64,000 bases of DNA from Crossaster papposus (lineage: Eukaryota; Echinodermata; Asteroidea; Velatida; Solasteridae), in assembly GCA_037893245.1 (NCBI GenBank), contig JBAIAA010000897.1:1-64000 (forward strand). Direction: 5' to 3'. The notes below the pieces were generated by a model, which was not told where the DNA came from, made no database searches, and saw only the letters and a program-made list of their open reading frames with translations. Numbering within the stretch: the first letter of the stretch is position 1; every line of letters starts with the position of its first letter. The translations under genes were made by a program, and so were the position numbers. Positions 62,779 to 64,000 of this stretch are shown here, one piece after another.

Positions 62779-63334
62779 ACGGCAGCGAGCTGGATACTCA
62801 CTGGGATGACGTCACATGGCAGTATATTATTTTTAATTTCCGGACGCGCGGCGGAATCGGCCAATGAAGCGGTCCAATTTGCTCATCAATATTTATGAGG
62901 AGTAGTAATATAAGTGACTACACTACCGGTCATTTGTTGTTACATTATCGGTTGGCTACTACATTATCAGTTGTAACAGGGCTTCAAGAGCTATTATTAT
63001 TATTATTATTCGAAACGTTTATTTCCAAACTTTTCACGAGCAAGTTAGGTTAGATTTTTTAAATAAACAAAAAGAAATATGCGTAACTATGAATATTAAG
63101 AGCACAAAATCTGAAACAATAAACTAGAGATTATTGAAGGGAGTGAACAGTTTGGGGCTGTTCAAATAAACCGAGGCTTGTAGAGAACAGCCTGACACAG
63201 ACAATCATAAGACAGGCAATATACAAACGATAGGAATTAACACGAACGAACGGACAAAGAACAAAGAAGACAACGGCTTCGTCTATTGTCAGCATGCTAA
63301 CGTGTAGTTGTTTATAGCCATAGACAAGATATTC

Positions 63335-64000
63335 AGACCCACAGTTGGACATTGTACAACATTTGAACGTATACATTTATCTGGAAGGGTGGTGACAGAG
63401 TTGGCAGGAATCAGTTGATTCAAAACTACAGCCATGGAGGCGTTATAAGATGGTAGATTTACGTTCGTATATTAGTGCTCTTAAGTGTACATGGATCCGT
63501 AGAATATTAAATACCAAAGACACAGGTTGGCCTACTTTGTTTTATAAGATCACTAATATTCAGAACGCCCTTTTGGTGGAAGGTGGCCATTCTAGCAATG
63601 CGGATTTTCCTAAACGACCTGCTTATCCAAACCATTTTTTGATTTCTGTTCTTAGTGCCTGGAGCCTTTTTGTACAGGGTCATTTGCCAGCGAACCAAGA
63701 AGATCCTCTTAAAAATGTTTTGTGGCAAAATCATAGAATCATGGTTGGTAACAAATGTGTTATTTACAAACACTGGGCCGACAAAGGAGTTCACTTTGTG
63801 TGTGATCTTCTTGATGACAACAGTGTTTTTCTGAGTTGTCAAAATCAGTTTAAATCATTATGATTACGAAAATCATACAGGGGAAAAATTTCACCCAGAT
63901 CGTATTTTCAGTTTTCACGAAAAGGCGAATTATAATTTGTCCCTGCGTAGAGAAATAACATTGCTTCGAGTGCAAAAACAACGCGCGTACATATACATTT
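63335..64000 (+). mobile_element. L1/Tx1-like LINE, 5'-truncated copy 2, runs off the window
   Basis: Begins abruptly at CAGACCCACAGTTGGACATT and is nearly identical to 27150-27810, including the first part of the 3' tandem region. Abrupt 5' truncation is typical of target-primed reverse transcription. Confidence 0.88.
63450..63863 (+). pseudogene. LINE ORF2 C-terminal part, copy 2
   Basis: 137 codons open to a stop: MVDLRSYISALKCTWIRRIL, WPTLFYKITNIQNALLVEGG, LPANQEDPLKNVLWQNHRIM, WADKGVHFVCDLLDDNSVF. It keeps the frame that copy 1 has lost near 27367, so it is the better reading of this family. Confidence 0.8.

Overview
This is a eukaryotic (metazoan) genomic window. It is AT-leaning, intron-rich and dominated by interspersed repeats. 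Host genes are split into short, phase-compatible exons with GT-AG junctions. The mobile elements are animal types: L1/Tx1-like and CR1/L2-like LINEs, Penelope-like elements, a Ty3/gypsy LTR element, tRNA-derived SINE-like pieces and many TTAA-flanked MITEs. This mix, plus a secreted PAN/Link-type protein, suggests a marine invertebrate, perhaps an invertebrate deuterostome. That is inference; no sequence names the species.

Two host genes can be assembled by hand, both on the minus strand. Gene 1 (29140 to 8060, seven exons) encodes a predicted 441-residue secreted or membrane glycoprotein. It has a signal peptide or anchor, a PAN/apple-like module, a short linker, a Link-like module and a C-terminal module of about 185 residues that I do not recognise by name. 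All exon phases close on one stop codon. Gene 2 (56349 to 36816, twelve exons, 5' end not in the window) encodes at least 688 residues of a coiled-coil protein with an IQ calmodulin-binding motif split over two exons. One of its introns has a GC-AG border.

Layout: 1-8 kb holds MITEs, SINE-like pieces and two foldback hairpins. 8-29 kb is gene 1, whose introns carry a composite tandem element with a nested MITE, a G-rich-ended element with a nested CR1/L2 LINE, CRE-containing tandem repeats, and a broken L1/Tx1-like LINE (22.2-27.7 kb). 29-36 kb is repeat-rich intergenic DNA with Penelope-like remnants and minisatellites. 36.8-56.3 kb is gene 2. One of its introns holds an antisense Ty3/gypsy element (38940-46624) and another an almost perfectly homogeneous 11-bp minisatellite of about 250 copies. 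57.5-60.9 kb is a long inverted repeat around a Penelope-like copy, studded with perfect DR1 nuclear-receptor motifs. 62-64 kb holds a second copy of the G-rich-ended element, with the empty site for the LINE insertion at 13.4 kb, and a second copy of the LINE 3' end running off the window.

The most notable observations are the two gene models, a correctly phased U UUA AAC slippery site at the gag/pol junction with a downstream stem, the 5' LTR/gag deletion and the 4-bp target duplication of the gypsy element, the repeat-borne DR1 array, the extreme homogeneity of the 11-bp satellite, and two nested insertions whose empty sites survive in this window. No CRISPR, prokaryotic operon or rRNA gene was seen.
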